NCBI RefSeq assembly: GCF_900108085.1
Contig: NZ_FNVR01000020.1
Location: 1-64,000, forward strand
Origin: Algoriphagus boritolerans DSM 17298 = JCM 18970
GTDB taxonomy: Bacteria; Bacteroidota; Bacteroidia; Cytophagales; Cyclobacteriaceae
Direction: 5' to 3'
DNA: 64,000 bases
Shown here: in pieces, positions 50,725 to 60,769 of the stretch
How the letters are laid out: each line of letters opens with the position of its first letter
How positions within the stretch are numbered: the first letter of the stretch is position 1
Program-made: the position numbers and the translations under genes
Notes under the pieces: generated by a model
Databases searched by the model: none
What the model was told of the DNA's origin: nothing
Seen by the model: the letters and a program-made list of their open reading frames with translations, nothing else

Positions 50725-52473
50725 ATGCCTCTAGTACCTGTCAACACCGAAACTAACCCAAGCCTAGCCACCTACAAGATTTTTTCTGAAGGTACCGAGT
50801 TGCCTGCGTCTGTAGGTGTTGCTATGATTTCAGTCCAAAAAGCCATAAACAAAATACCTTCAGCCCGATTGGTTTTATTCGATGGGGATGTTTCCGAAGG
50901 AGATTTTGAATTAAGTGGAGGTAATCTTTTTGTGCCTGGAAATGAAATTGAAATCAAAGCTGGATACAATGCCATCGAAGAGACCCTATTCAAAGGAATC
51001 ATCATCCGGCATGGGCTGGAAGTGTCGGAAAAAGCCTCCAAACTGTCGATAGATCTCAAAGACCCTTTTGTCAAAATGACTGTGGGACGAAAAAACAAAT
51101 ACTTTTTTGATTCGAAAGATTCAGAAATCATCGAGGAAATCATCGGTTCTTATAGCGGACTGAGTGCTGAAATTGAAGCCACAGGAGTGACTCATCCCGA
51201 AATGGTCCAATACTATGTCACTGATTGGGATTTCATTTTGACCCGGGCAGAAGTAAACGGTAAAATTTCACTCGTCGAAGACGGTAGCCTAAAAATCCAA
51301 AAACCGGAAACCAGCGCAGAAGCCAAACTGGAGCTTCAGTTTGGGGTCAATGTCGTAGAGTTTCATGCAGAAATGGATGTCCGTACACAGTACTCAACGA
51401 GTAAAAGCATAAGTTGGGACCTTGCCAGTCAGGAACTCAGAGAAGCCGAAGCGAGTGACCCGGGCATGGACTTTCAAAGCAATCTGAGCGGATCACAGCT
51501 AGCCGATGTGATCGGACTGAGTGATTTTCGCCTTCAGCACAGCGGAGGATTGGATGATCAGGAGTTGCAGGCTTGGGCTGACGCAAAGCTAATGCGCAGT
51601 CGTCTGTCCAAGATTCAGGGTCAAGTCAAAATTTTAGGGGACAATACGATCAGGCCGGGTGACATGGTTTCGCTGACCGGTTTTGGTGACCGGTTCAACG
51701 GTAAGGCATTCGTTTCCTCGGTGTATCATGAGATTTCACCAAATCGAAAATGGTACACCCATCTGGGCTTGGGCCTCGATTCACGGTTCATTTCCAGCCT
51801 ATACGATGATGTTTTGGATGTACCTGCTGCGGGTTTGCTTCCTGCCATTCAGGGCTTGCAAATTGGAAAAGTGACCTCACTGGAAGACCCTTTGGGGGAA
51901 AATCGAGTGAAAATTTTTATCCCTATCATCGATCCTAGCTCGGAAGGAACCTGGGCAAGATTGGCTTCACCTGATGCAGGAGAAGAACGTGGGATTTTCT
52001 TTATGCCGGAAATCGGAGATGAAGTAATTGTCGGATTCGTCAATGAAGATCCGCGTGATGCAATCATTTTGGGCAAACTCTATAGCTCTGCAAAACAAGG
52101 GCCCTTCACCCAGAATGACGACAATCATCAAAAGGGAATCGTAACCCGGAGCGAGCTAAAGCTGGTCTTTGACGATGAGAAAAAGTCGATCACTATCGAA
52201 ACCCCAAACGGAAATAAAATAATAATCAGCGATGAGAAAGGAAGTATTCTCCTGGAAGATGAAAATGGCAACAAAGCATCCCTGCGTGCGGATGGAATCA
52301 CATTGGAATCTGCCAAAGACATCCTAATGAAAGCTTCCGGAGATGTCAAAATCGAAGGAACAAATGTCGAAGTCAAAGCTTCGGCACAGCTCAAGGCAGA
52401 AGGCGGAGCCGGGGCTGAACTATCCTCTTCTGGAAGCACTGTGGTCAAAGGTTCAATAGTTCAAATCAATTAA
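50725..52473 (+). CDS. VgrG-like baseplate hub and spike protein (Afp8/Pvc8 family)
   Basis: This 582-aa fusion of gp27- and gp5-like modules forms the central spike trimer. Residues about 1-365 are the hub part (VGVAMISVQKAINKIPSARL, GLEVSEKASKLSIDLKDPF, YYVTDWDFILTRAEVNGK). Residues about 370-460 are the OB-fold (LQIGKVTSLEDPLGENRVKI, PEIGDEVIVGFVNEDPRDA). The C-terminal part is a beta-helix needle with short repeated strands (ITIETPNGNKIIISDEKG, ASLRADGITLESAKDIL). No lysozyme domain is inserted. The PAAR gene follows after 3 bases, as expected for its tip. Confidence 0.94.
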   Translation: MPLVPVNTETNPSLATYKIFSEGTELPASVGVAMISVQKAINKIPSARLVLFDGDVSEGDFELSGGNLFVPGNEIEIKAGYNAIEETLFKGIIIRHGLEVSEKASKLSIDLKDPFVKMTVGRKNKYFFDSKDSEIIEEIIGSYSGLSAEIEATGVTHPEMVQYYVTDWDFILTRAEVNGKISLVEDGSLKIQKPETSAEAKLELQFGVNVVEFHAEMDVRTQYSTSKSISWDLASQELREAEASDPGMDFQSNLSGSQLADVIGLSDFRLQHSGGLDDQELQAWADAKLMRSRLSKIQGQVKILGDNTIRPGDMVSLTGFGDRFNGKAFVSSVYHEISPNRKWYTHLGLGLDSRFISSLYDDVLDVPAAGLLPAIQGLQIGKVTSLEDPLGENRVKIFIPIIDPSSEGTWARLASPDAGEERGIFFMPEIGDEVIVGFVNEDPRDAIILGKLYSSAKQGPFTQNDDNHQKGIVTRSELKLVFDDEKKSITIETPNGNKIIISDEKGSILLEDENGNKASLRADGITLESAKDILMKASGDVKIEGTNVEVKASAQLKAEGGAGAELSSSGSTVVKGSIVQIN

Positions 52474-52476
52474 GTT

Positions 52477-52755
52477 ATGCCAGCAGCAGTCAGAGTCACA
52501 GATACTACCAATCACGGAGGAACCGTCATCGGGCCAGGAGTCCCCACTGTATTAATCGGCGGAATGCCGGCCGCAGTGCTGGGTGACAACCACGTCTGTT
52601 CACTTCCTCCAAATTCACATCAGCCAACTACAAGTCCATTTATTCAGGGAAGCACAACGGTATTGATTGGAGGAACGCCGGCTGTGCGGGTTGGTGACAC
52701 CTGTGTCTGCGGTGCAGCGGCTGTAGTAGGCGAACCCACAGTAATCATCGGATGA
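52477..52755 (+). CDS. PAAR-domain spike tip protein
   Basis: This 92-aa protein is built of the typical PAAR repeats: PAAVRVTDTTNHGGTVIGPG, TVLIGGMPAAVLGDN, SPFIQGSTTVLIGGTPAVRV, and GEPTVIIG at the end. It should fold as a sharp cone on the VgrG-like needle, with metal-binding residues likely among its His and Cys (NHGG, DNHVC, HQPT, VCG). There is no C-terminal effector extension, so toxic cargo must be elsewhere. The gp25-like gene follows after 1 base. Confidence 0.94.
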   Translation: MPAAVRVTDTTNHGGTVIGPGVPTVLIGGMPAAVLGDNHVCSLPPNSHQPTTSPFIQGSTTVLIGGTPAVRVGDTCVCGAAAVVGEPTVIIG

Positions 52756-52756
52756 T

Positions 52757-53170
52757 ATGGCGGAGAAAAACACATTTCTGGGACGGGGATGGGCTTTTCC
52801 GGTGACATTTCTTCGGGAGGCAAGTCAGGTAAGCCTTGTGGAAAACGAAGAAGACATTCGCCAAAGCCTGATTATTCTGCTCAATACCACCGTTGGGGAG
52901 CGGGTCCTTCGCCCGGAATATGGAGCTAATATGGAGGACTTGCTGTTTGAAGCGCTTAATGTCACTACAGCAACGATGATCACCAACCGGATCAAACGGG
53001 CTATCCTGTTTCATGAGCCTAGAGTGAAAGTGGAGGAAATCGACATGAGGCCGGATTTCCAGGAAGGCCGCATCGAAGTCCTGATCAGCTACATCATTAT
53101 CTCTACCAACAACAGGCAAAATCTGGTCTATCCCTATCTTTTCATTGAAGCCACAGACGTACCCAAATGA
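52757..53170 (+). CDS. gp25-like baseplate wedge protein
   Basis: This 137-aa member of the GPW/gp25 family has the conserved core ENEEDIRQSLIILLNTTVGE, RVLRPEYGANMEDLLFEALN, with the EPR motif in FHEPRVKVEEIDM. It initiates sheath polymerisation at the baseplate by donating a strand to the first sheath ring. The N-terminus (FLGRGWAFPVTFLREASQV) is typical of eCIS and T6SS TssE-like members. It overlaps the large baseplate gene by 4 bases. Confidence 0.94.
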   Translation: MAEKNTFLGRGWAFPVTFLREASQVSLVENEEDIRQSLIILLNTTVGERVLRPEYGANMEDLLFEALNVTTATMITNRIKRAILFHEPRVKVEEIDMRPDFQEGRIEVLISYIIISTNNRQNLVYPYLFIEATDVPK

Positions 53171-56100
53171 GCACTGACCGCTGCCATAGCATCCAAGTAC
53201 CCGGAAGCGGAACCAACCGCGGCAACAGACTTTTGGAAAGTCTGTTGCCGAGCTTTGTAGCTGTGGATGGTCGAAAAATCGAGGACTTGAAAGCCTATGC
53301 ATTAGGTTTGGCGACTCAGCTTAAGTTTAGAATCTTAAAAGAAGATTTGACTGAAGATTGGGATGGAGATTGGGCTTCTTTTTTCAAAAAAGAAATTGAT
53401 CCCGATCAACAGACTGATCCTCACTACGCCCTTTTTCTGGCTTTCTTACAGAATTATCTTTTGGCTCAGGATGACCTTAATAGCTTGACCAAAAGCCATT
53501 TGGACTTTTTCTATCGGGATGTTTTAAGGTTGAAGGAAAAAGCGGCGGAAGCTGATCAAGCCTATCTCATCATCCAATTGGCCAAGCATGTCGCTGAGCA
53601 TCTTTTGCCAAAAAACTCCGAATTCAAAGCCGGAAAAGATGATATCGGTAAAGAAATCCTGTTCAAAAATCACAAGGCCGAAACACTAAACAAAACTGAA
53701 GTTGCATCGATCAAGGCCTTGTTCAAAGATGAAAACGGCAGGTTTTACAAATCTCCCATCGCCAACTCTGCGGATGGTTTGGGTGAAGAAATTCTGAACG
53801 CGGATGGCCGTTGGAATCCTTTTGGCAGGCCAAAGAGCCTTTTTCCTACTTCAGATCGGCAGTCAGCGATTTTGGGTTTTGCAGTAGCTTCACCTACTTT
53901 GACATTGGCAGAAGGATTTCGAAAAATCTCCCTGACTTTACATTTGAAGCCCCAGGAAGGTCTGATCGAAAAGTTGAAAAGCCTCCACCTGAATTCCACT
54001 TTTAGATTTCTCCTCAGTGGAGAAAAAGAATGGATCGAAGCAGAAATCGGCTTCCCAAACTCAGAGGCGAATGTTGACGCCGAAATCCTGGATTTTTTAA
54101 ATAAAGCTAAAGCCTGGCCGGATATAGCAGGCATAGAACCTCAGTCCGGGCCGGTTTTGGACAATCCGGAAACAGGAAATCACCGCCCTTTCATGGGCTA
54201 TGACATCGGTGAGATTACCGCTAAAAATATTCTAAGCAAACGGGCTACTTTACTCAATAATAAGTTTGCCAATCTCGACCAGGTAGAATCGGTTCGGGGA
54301 ATGGGCGAGGATAAAATGGCCGACCTCAAATTCACCTTCCGAACTCAAAAACATGAATTGAAGGACCTCGGAGCAAATGGCGTTGAACTGATTCTAAAAT
54401 GCCATTTGGTTCCTGACCAAGATGCAGTAGTAGGATACAAAGAAGAAGTGCTCCTTCAAAAATTCCGAACTGATCAGCCGGTCTTAAAAGTCGAATTGGC
54501 TGACACCATCCAAAGTTATGCTTACCCGATTTTGCAAGGAATCGAACTTTCATCTGTCAAAATCCATGTGGATGTCTCGGGTGTGGAAAATCTGGTTTTA
54601 CAAAATGATCAGACCACCTTGCCCGTTGGGAAAAACATCCATCCTTTCGGTTTCAGACCTGTCCTAGGTTCAAATTTTTACATCGGTAGTAGGGAAGTTT
54701 TCAGCAAAAGCCTGGAAAATCTAAACATCCACTTGGAATGGCACGGCTTGCCTTCTTTGGGATTTTCGGATCATTACTCCGAATATTCTCCGGTTAAAAC
54801 AAATGCCTCCTTCCAAGTCAAAGCGTATTTTTTGGATGACCGATCCTGGGGCAATTCTAAAAAAACCATCCACCTTTTCACAGGAGCCGGGACTCCCGCT
54901 ACAGTTCAAAGCTATTCCCTAAGTTCAGGCGATTTGGGAAGCATTGGGCCAGAACCTGAATTGGAGGAATTCATCAGCTGGTCTCCTGCCTCAAAAAGAG
55001 GTTTTCTGAAGCTGAGCTTATCAGGAACTGATTTTGGCCACAAAGAATACCCCAATCTTTTTGCCTCGAAGGTTATCAAAAAGCTTGATAACAAAGAGGA
55101 GGTGCTTCCCAACGAACCTTACACTCCGGAAGTAAAAAGCGTAAAACTAGACTACACCGCCTCAGACTCCTTCAAAGCCGGAGAAAGTGATTGGAATTCA
55201 TTTTTCCATATCAGTGCATTTGGGGAAGCAAAACAGGCTTTAAACCCAGGGCTTTTAGTACCGGATTACCTAGATGAAGGCTATTTGTTGATTGGCTTGA
55301 AAAATCATTTCCCCGGTCAGTCCATCCAGCTGCTGATCAATGTGCTAGACGGAAGTGCAAACCCTGAGAAACCCGTACCGACTGTATCCTGGAGCTACCT
55401 CAGCGGAAATGAATGGAAAGCATTCGATAAGCGGGATGTCGTTTTGGATGAAACTAACGGTCTGATTCAAACGGGACTTATCGGATTTACCATGCCTCGC
55501 GCAGCTGATCAATTCCACACTATCTTGGATAGCAATATGACCTGGCTTAGAGCAACAGTTGTAGAAAACAGTGATGCCATTCCTGATTTCACGCATATCA
55601 TCGCTCAAGCTATTCGGGTGACATTTGAGGATTTTGAAAATGACCCGAATCGCCTTGCCATTGCTCTTCCTGCCAAAACCATAGCAAAGCTTAAAAACTC
55701 CCAAGCCCAAATCAGCAAAATAGATCAACCCTTTGCCTCATTTGGTGGTAAGACCGCCGAAGCTTCAGAGGATTTTTACACCCGAATTTCCGAGCGACTC
55801 AGACATAAGCAACGTGCAGTGACCCGTTGGGATTACGAGCATCTGGTGCTGGAGTATTTCCCTGAAATCTATCAGGTCAAAGCACTCAATCATACCGAGT
55901 ACGACGGCAATCTGGAAAATTACCGAGCCCTCGCTCCCCGGCACGTGACCGTCGTCTTGGTGGCTAATGTTCGAAACAAAAACGCGATCGATCCACTACG
56001 ACCCAAGGCAAGCGTGGCTTTGATCGCTAAAGTCCGGGAGTTCATTTCAAAAATCTGTTCAGCAGGAGTCTATTTTCATGTGGTAAATCCCGTCTATGAG

Positions 56101-56553
56101 GAGCTGCAAGTGAAAGCTAATGTGCGGTTTCTGGCCGGCGTAGACCGTTCACTTTTTACAAAAAAGCTTGAAGATGATCTGAAAACATTCCTTTCCCCTT
56201 GGGCATTCCAAAGTCCGGAAACATTCACTTTTGCCGGAGAAATTCACAGATCGGTGGTCTTGCATTTTGTAGAAAAACTGCCTTACGTGGATTATTTGAC
56301 CTGTTTTGAGCTGTATCACATTATCAAAAATCCAGTGAATGGGGAAATTATCTCCAAAAATCAAGTAGAAGAAGCCAAAGGAAGTACGGGAGTTTCGCTC
56401 TTAGGGTCTGTAGGATCGATTGGAACCTATGGAGATCATTTGATCACAATTTTGGAAACGGAGGATTGTGAGTGCGCAGACAATGAAGTGCCTGCGATCC
56501 TTGACATCACCTCCACGGAAAGTTCGGACATGGATGAAGCTTTTGACACCTAA
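53167..56553 (+). CDS. Large baseplate J-like wedge protein (Afp11/gp6 family)
   Basis: This 1128-aa protein has the J/gp6-like segment in its last third: residues about 870-1085 include FYTRISERLRHKQRAVTRWD, YEHLVLEYFPEIYQVKALNH and PRHVTVVLVANVRNKNAIDP. The N-terminal two-thirds is much longer than the baseplate J of phages, with beta-rich modules (VPTVSWSYLSGNEWKAFD). In AlgoCIS massive baseplate extensions form a cage around the spike, and this region is a good candidate. The tail has a Cys-x-Cys (Cys1101, Cys1103) in EDCECAD. It overlaps gp25 by 4 bases. Confidence 0.88.
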   Translation: MSTDRCHSIQVPGSGTNRGNRLLESLLPSFVAVDGRKIEDLKAYALGLATQLKFRILKEDLTEDWDGDWASFFKKEIDPDQQTDPHYALFLAFLQNYLLAQDDLNSLTKSHLDFFYRDVLRLKEKAAEADQAYLIIQLAKHVAEHLLPKNSEFKAGKDDIGKEILFKNHKAETLNKTEVASIKALFKDENGRFYKSPIANSADGLGEEILNADGRWNPFGRPKSLFPTSDRQSAILGFAVASPTLTLAEGFRKISLTLHLKPQEGLIEKLKSLHLNSTFRFLLSGEKEWIEAEIGFPNSEANVDAEILDFLNKAKAWPDIAGIEPQSGPVLDNPETGNHRPFMGYDIGEITAKNILSKRATLLNNKFANLDQVESVRGMGEDKMADLKFTFRTQKHELKDLGANGVELILKCHLVPDQDAVVGYKEEVLLQKFRTDQPVLKVELADTIQSYAYPILQGIELSSVKIHVDVSGVENLVLQNDQTTLPVGKNIHPFGFRPVLGSNFYIGSREVFSKSLENLNIHLEWHGLPSLGFSDHYSEYSPVKTNASFQVKAYFLDDRSWGNSKKTIHLFTGAGTPATVQSYSLSSGDLGSIGPEPELEEFISWSPASKRGFLKLSLSGTDFGHKEYPNLFASKVIKKLDNKEEVLPNEPYTPEVKSVKLDYTASDSFKAGESDWNSFFHISAFGEAKQALNPGLLVPDYLDEGYLLIGLKNHFPGQSIQLLINVLDGSANPEKPVPTVSWSYLSGNEWKAFDKRDVVLDETNGLIQTGLIGFTMPRAADQFHTILDSNMTWLRATVVENSDAIPDFTHIIAQAIRVTFEDFENDPNRLAIALPAKTIAKLKNSQAQISKIDQPFASFGGKTAEASEDFYTRISERLRHKQRAVTRWDYEHLVLEYFPEIYQVKALNHTEYDGNLENYRALAPRHVTVVLVANVRNKNAIDPLRPKASVALIAKVREFISKICSAGVYFHVVNPVYEELQVKANVRFLAGVDRSLFTKKLEDDLKTFLSPWAFQSPETFTFAGEIHRSVVLHFVEKLPYVDYLTCFELYHIIKNPVNGEIISKNQVEEAKGSTGVSLLGSVGSIGTYGDHLITILETEDCECADNEVPAILDITSTESSDMDEAFDT

Positions 56554-56557
56554 GGAT

Positions 56558-59500
56558 ATGCAGGAATCAATCACGATATCGAAAGCAAAACCGGCAAGTC
56601 CTGCCATGGATTTTGAGCTGCTTCGCAAAGAAGCCATCGCTTACATTCAGCGCCTTTCCGGCAAAATCTGGACGGATTACAACACCCATGACCCTGGAGT
56701 CACAATTTTGGAAGTGCTCTGCTATGCCATCACAGACTTGAGTTATCGGGCAAATAAACCGATTCAGGATTTGCTGGCGGATGAATCCGGCTCACTGGCT
56801 AACCAGTTTTTCAAAGCGTCTCAGATTCTTCCGGGAAAAGCCCTCACAAGTGAAGACTTCCGAAAGCTTATCATGGATGTGGAAGTAGTTGAAGAAGTCG
56901 AGATTGATGGTGTTCCGGAAAAAAGATTTACTGGTGTAAAAAATGCCTGGCTGACCCTCAGGGAAAGTAATGAGATCAAAATTTTTCCGGATCGAAAGGC
57001 CAAAAAACTGGCTTATATCCCCTTTCCCGCTTCCGAAAAAGCACTTCGGTTAGGAATACTTTACGATGTGCTACTTGAGTTTGACACCACGGATGAACTG
57101 GGCGATCTGAACGAGAACAAGCTCAGCATGGAGATAGCCATTGATGCCCATCCGGATTTGGCTGGAGTGGTGATCGATGTTCAGGTCGAGTTTCCGCGCT
57201 GGGACGAGGACATTGATTGGGAAGACAAAACGGCTATCCGAAAGGCCATTCAGGGTATTTCTATCCAGTTTCAGAATGTTCCTTCAGGCTATGAGCTTAC
57301 TTACAAACTTTCCCCTACTAACTACATTCAGCTCAGCGGCACAGAATTAACTCCAACAGGTCTGGAAGAAATCGAAGGAATTGCCGCCATCAATACCTTG
57401 GTCAACAATTTTGTGTTCAATGACCCTCAGGGAATTCTTGCTTTTTACCTGATCAAAATTGAAAAAATCAGGGAAGTGCTCTCCGAAGTCAAAAAAACTC
57501 TGAATGCCAATCGAAACCTGTGTGAGGATTTTGTGTCATTTCACGCACTTCGGGTGGAGGAGATCTTAGTCTGTGCCGATATCGAACTTAGTCCGGAGGC
57601 GGATGTGGCGCTGACAGAAGCCAGGATTTTCTCTGTAATAGGTGATTTTCTTTCCCCTCAGATCAATTTTTATGATTTGGAGGAGATGCTGCATCGCTGC
57701 AAATCAGGAACACTTCCAGTAACTCGAATCCAGCAAAATCCTGCCAAAATCTGGATGAAACTTGATCCGGATGCCTTTCCAAAAGCCGGCTCCATGCTAA
57801 GCATCATCGGCTCAGGCAATAATGCAGGAACCTATCAAATCCTGGAAGTCAAAGTGGCTCCAAAAGAGCTCGGATTGGTGGAAATCTTGGTTTCACCTAA
57901 TTTTTCAAGCCCGCTGATACGGGAAGATGATCGGGTTTACTTCGGAGATTGGGAAGCGAGTCAATGTTTGCCCACAGAAGAAATCTTCGAAGGACCACTG
58001 CTGAAGCACGGTTTTATCGATGGAAGTGAGTTGGCAAAAGCAGACAGAAAGTCCAAAATCCATGTCTCAGATTTGATTCACCTGATCATGAATATTGAGG
58101 GAGTATTGGCAGTGAAAAGCATACAGATTGCCAACATCCCGCAGGATGATCCGGAAGGAAAAATTCCTTCAAAAAGCGTGAAATGGTGTCTCGATCTGGC
58201 AGTTGCCCAGAATTATGTGCCCAGGCTCAATTCCGAACTCAGCAAGTTGATCTATTACAAAGAAGGACTTCCTTTCAAGGCAAACCGGGAGGAAGTCGAA
58301 GATCTTTTGGATGAAATCCAGAAAGCCAAACGCCCACAAAAAATCCGGTATCCGCAGTTAGATTTTGATGAAATCAGAGGTGAATTCGCCGATTCAGGAA
58401 ATTACTTTTCCATCCAGAATGATTTCCCCCTGGTCTATGGCGTGGGCGAAGAAGGAATGCTACCTAGAGGAGAGGGCCAACCAGAAGCCTATCAGGTCAA
58501 GCAGCTTAAGGCCTTTTTGCTGGTATTTGATCAGATTTTGGCAAATTATCTAGCGCAATTAGCTCATGTACGGGATCTTTTTTCCATTTCTCTGGAAAAG
58601 GATGCATTTGGAAATCCATCCATTTCTCAAACCTATTTTTCTCAAAATCTGGAAAATTTGGTTCCGGATACTGCCGATCTGTGGAAAGATCTTGCCGGGC
58701 TTGAAGATATGTTGAACTCTCTTTCTGAGCCAAAAGAAAAATACCTGGAACGGCGAAACAAGTTTCTAAATCACCTTTTGGGGCGGTTTGCCGAGCAATT
58801 GACCGACTATGGCATGCTCACTGTGAGGCTCAGTCCTGAGAAAGGAAAAGAACGACTGATCGAGGATAAACTCCATTTTCTCAATAATTATCCCCAAATC
58901 AGTGCAGAACGCGGACAAGGATTTGACTATGCGATTCCGAAGGAATTCTACCATATCGACAATTTATCAGGCCTGGAAAACAGGGTCGCGGGCCTTTACG
59001 GAATCCGTCAAAAAGAGTCGGACTGGCTGATTTTCAGTTCAAGATTTGAGTTTTCTGAAACTGGTGGAGCATGGATCATCCTGATTTTGGATGCCGGGGA
59101 TCAGCCACTTTTTGAGATTTTGGAAGCGTTCAGCTCTTTGGATAACGCCAAACTGAGCTTGGAAAAGATTCTTTTGATAGCAGCTGACCCAAGTAATTGG
59201 GGAATTGCAGGAACTCCAGGTGATCTGGTTCTGGAATTGTTCCTCGATGATGAAATCCTGGGCGAAAGCGTCAAAAAAGATTTTTCATCCGCCGAGGCAG
59301 AACTGGCTTTAGCTGAGATTCAGGAGATCTTTTTATCCGAATTCATCCAAAATCCGAGAGCAAACCGCAAGAATCTAGGCTTGGGCTTGAAGGATTGGTA
59401 TGAATTCACCATTACCCCTTCGATGGCACCTGCACCTCCCAAGTATGTCATTGATTTTGAGTTTTTCGATGCGCCGTTTGGGAAAGGCACAAGCATTCTT

Positions 59501-60757
59501 TCAGGAAAAATCGAGCAGGAAGTCGCGGATGCAGTTTCAGAAGATGAACTTCAGAGTCTTGCCGAAACCCGAATCAGAGAACATATTTGGGATATTTTGG
59601 CTGCGGGATATAGACCAAGTGGCTACCTTTTAGACGCTGATAGTGAAACTCCATACCATTTCTCAATTATAGACCCCATCCGGGGAGGTATATTGGCAAA
59701 AAGTACAGCAAACAACTTCAATGCACCCCTTGCCGCTCAACTTTTAGATGACACTTGGGGAGAAAGTTGGTTGATCCAAACCGGATTTGAACCTATTCCG
59801 CTCACCTTGGCGACTGCCTTGGTTCAGGGTTCGAAAATAACACTTACCGCTGATCAAACTCCCACAAAAGGGGACTTGATTCTTTTCCAAAAATCACTTG
59901 AAATTCTATCAGTCGATGTAGAAAAGCAGGAATTAACAGTTGATGGTAACCATCTTTTAGTGTTTTCTCAGCTTTCTGAAATTACGATCAGGAAAGAACT
60001 GGATGAAGATGATCTTTTCATCGACTACCCGATTTTTAAACTCGAACAAGTTGACGGGAACACAGTAATTACCACTTCAGTCAAACCAAGACAGGACCTG
60101 GAGGGGGCCGAAATCCTGATTTCCCGAAGCTTTGAGGTGCTTTCTGTCAGTGGAGATGATTTTATGGTTGCAGGTGGAGAAGAGATCAAGGCTATGGAAT
60201 CGATGCAAGCCTTTTTCCAAAAGGAATTTTTCAGCCACGAAGGAACACATCTGATCGAGCATATACTTCTTCGACCAAGGCACAACAGAAAATACAAATT
60301 TGTCGATGATTCCAACGTCGTAGTCACTGAATTGATCCAGGACAGGTTGTTGGATCCTCACTTTCAGGAAGAGTGTGAATGCACACTTGACGATCCCTAT
60401 ACCTGCATTGCGCACGTCTTGCTGCCTTTTTGGGCGGGAAGATTTACCAGTAGGGATTTCCGGAGATTTCTGGAAAATAAATTAAAAACCGAAGCTCCAG
60501 CACATGTCTTTTTGACAGTCTGTTGGATCAGCCCGGAGCACATGGAGGAGCTGGAGCAAGCCTGGAAAATCTGGCTGCTTGAATCGCTCAAAAACCCACA
60601 ACATCCCAAGAAACTTTCAACAGCACTTTCCCAACTGATTGAGATTTTGGAAAAAGTCCGAAACGTCTATCCATCCGGCACACTTCACGACTGTGCAGAA
60701 GATGACACACTGGACGATGCCATTATTCTCAATTTTTCATCATTGGGGGAATTTTAA
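56558..60757 (+). CDS. Very large baseplate wedge protein (Afp12/gp7-like)
   Basis: This protein is about 1399 aa from the ATG at 56558, which is preceded by AGGA. The frame opens at 56468, inside the previous gene, but that part is a shadow. The N-terminal motif SGKIWTDYNTHDPGVTILEV with LCYAITDLSYRANKPIQDL is diagnostic of the Afp12/Pvc12 baseplate family. A long body follows, with helical and beta modules (LKAFLLVFDQILANYLAQL, FLNHLLGRFAEQLTDYGML, GTHLIEHILLRPRHNRKYKF). The Cys residues 1273, 1275 and 1283 (CECTLDDPYTC) form a cluster. The C-terminal domain (SRDFRRFLENKLKTEAPAH) repeats family features. It forms the wedge with the preceding protein. Confidence 0.86.
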   Translation: MQESITISKAKPASPAMDFELLRKEAIAYIQRLSGKIWTDYNTHDPGVTILEVLCYAITDLSYRANKPIQDLLADESGSLANQFFKASQILPGKALTSEDFRKLIMDVEVVEEVEIDGVPEKRFTGVKNAWLTLRESNEIKIFPDRKAKKLAYIPFPASEKALRLGILYDVLLEFDTTDELGDLNENKLSMEIAIDAHPDLAGVVIDVQVEFPRWDEDIDWEDKTAIRKAIQGISIQFQNVPSGYELTYKLSPTNYIQLSGTELTPTGLEEIEGIAAINTLVNNFVFNDPQGILAFYLIKIEKIREVLSEVKKTLNANRNLCEDFVSFHALRVEEILVCADIELSPEADVALTEARIFSVIGDFLSPQINFYDLEEMLHRCKSGTLPVTRIQQNPAKIWMKLDPDAFPKAGSMLSIIGSGNNAGTYQILEVKVAPKELGLVEILVSPNFSSPLIREDDRVYFGDWEASQCLPTEEIFEGPLLKHGFIDGSELAKADRKSKIHVSDLIHLIMNIEGVLAVKSIQIANIPQDDPEGKIPSKSVKWCLDLAVAQNYVPRLNSELSKLIYYKEGLPFKANREEVEDLLDEIQKAKRPQKIRYPQLDFDEIRGEFADSGNYFSIQNDFPLVYGVGEEGMLPRGEGQPEAYQVKQLKAFLLVFDQILANYLAQLAHVRDLFSISLEKDAFGNPSISQTYFSQNLENLVPDTADLWKDLAGLEDMLNSLSEPKEKYLERRNKFLNHLLGRFAEQLTDYGMLTVRLSPEKGKERLIEDKLHFLNNYPQISAERGQGFDYAIPKEFYHIDNLSGLENRVAGLYGIRQKESDWLIFSSRFEFSETGGAWIILILDAGDQPLFEILEAFSSLDNAKLSLEKILLIAADPSNWGIAGTPGDLVLELFLDDEILGESVKKDFSSAEAELALAEIQEIFLSEFIQNPRANRKNLGLGLKDWYEFTITPSMAPAPPKYVIDFEFFDAPFGKGTSILSGKIEQEVADAVSEDELQSLAETRIREHIWDILAAGYRPSGYLLDADSETPYHFSIIDPIRGGILAKSTANNFNAPLAAQLLDDTWGESWLIQTGFEPIPLTLATALVQGSKITLTADQTPTKGDLILFQKSLEILSVDVEKQELTVDGNHLLVFSQLSEITIRKELDEDDLFIDYPIFKLEQVDGNTVITTSVKPRQDLEGAEILISRSFEVLSVSGDDFMVAGGEEIKAMESMQAFFQKEFFSHEGTHLIEHILLRPRHNRKYKFVDDSNVVVTELIQDRLLDPHFQEECECTLDDPYTCIAHVLLPFWAGRFTSRDFRRFLENKLKTEAPAHVFLTVCWISPEHMEELEQAWKIWLLESLKNPQHPKKLSTALSQLIEILEKVRNVYPSGTLHDCAEDDTLDDAIILNFSSLGEF

Positions 60758-60769
60758 ACCTACAGAACT

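Noticed and set aside
56468..56557. Upstream start of the Afp12-like gene inside the J-like gene
   Set aside because: The extra 30 residues are basic and unlike the family; the ATG at 56558 has an AGGA just upstream and follows the previous stop by 4 bases.
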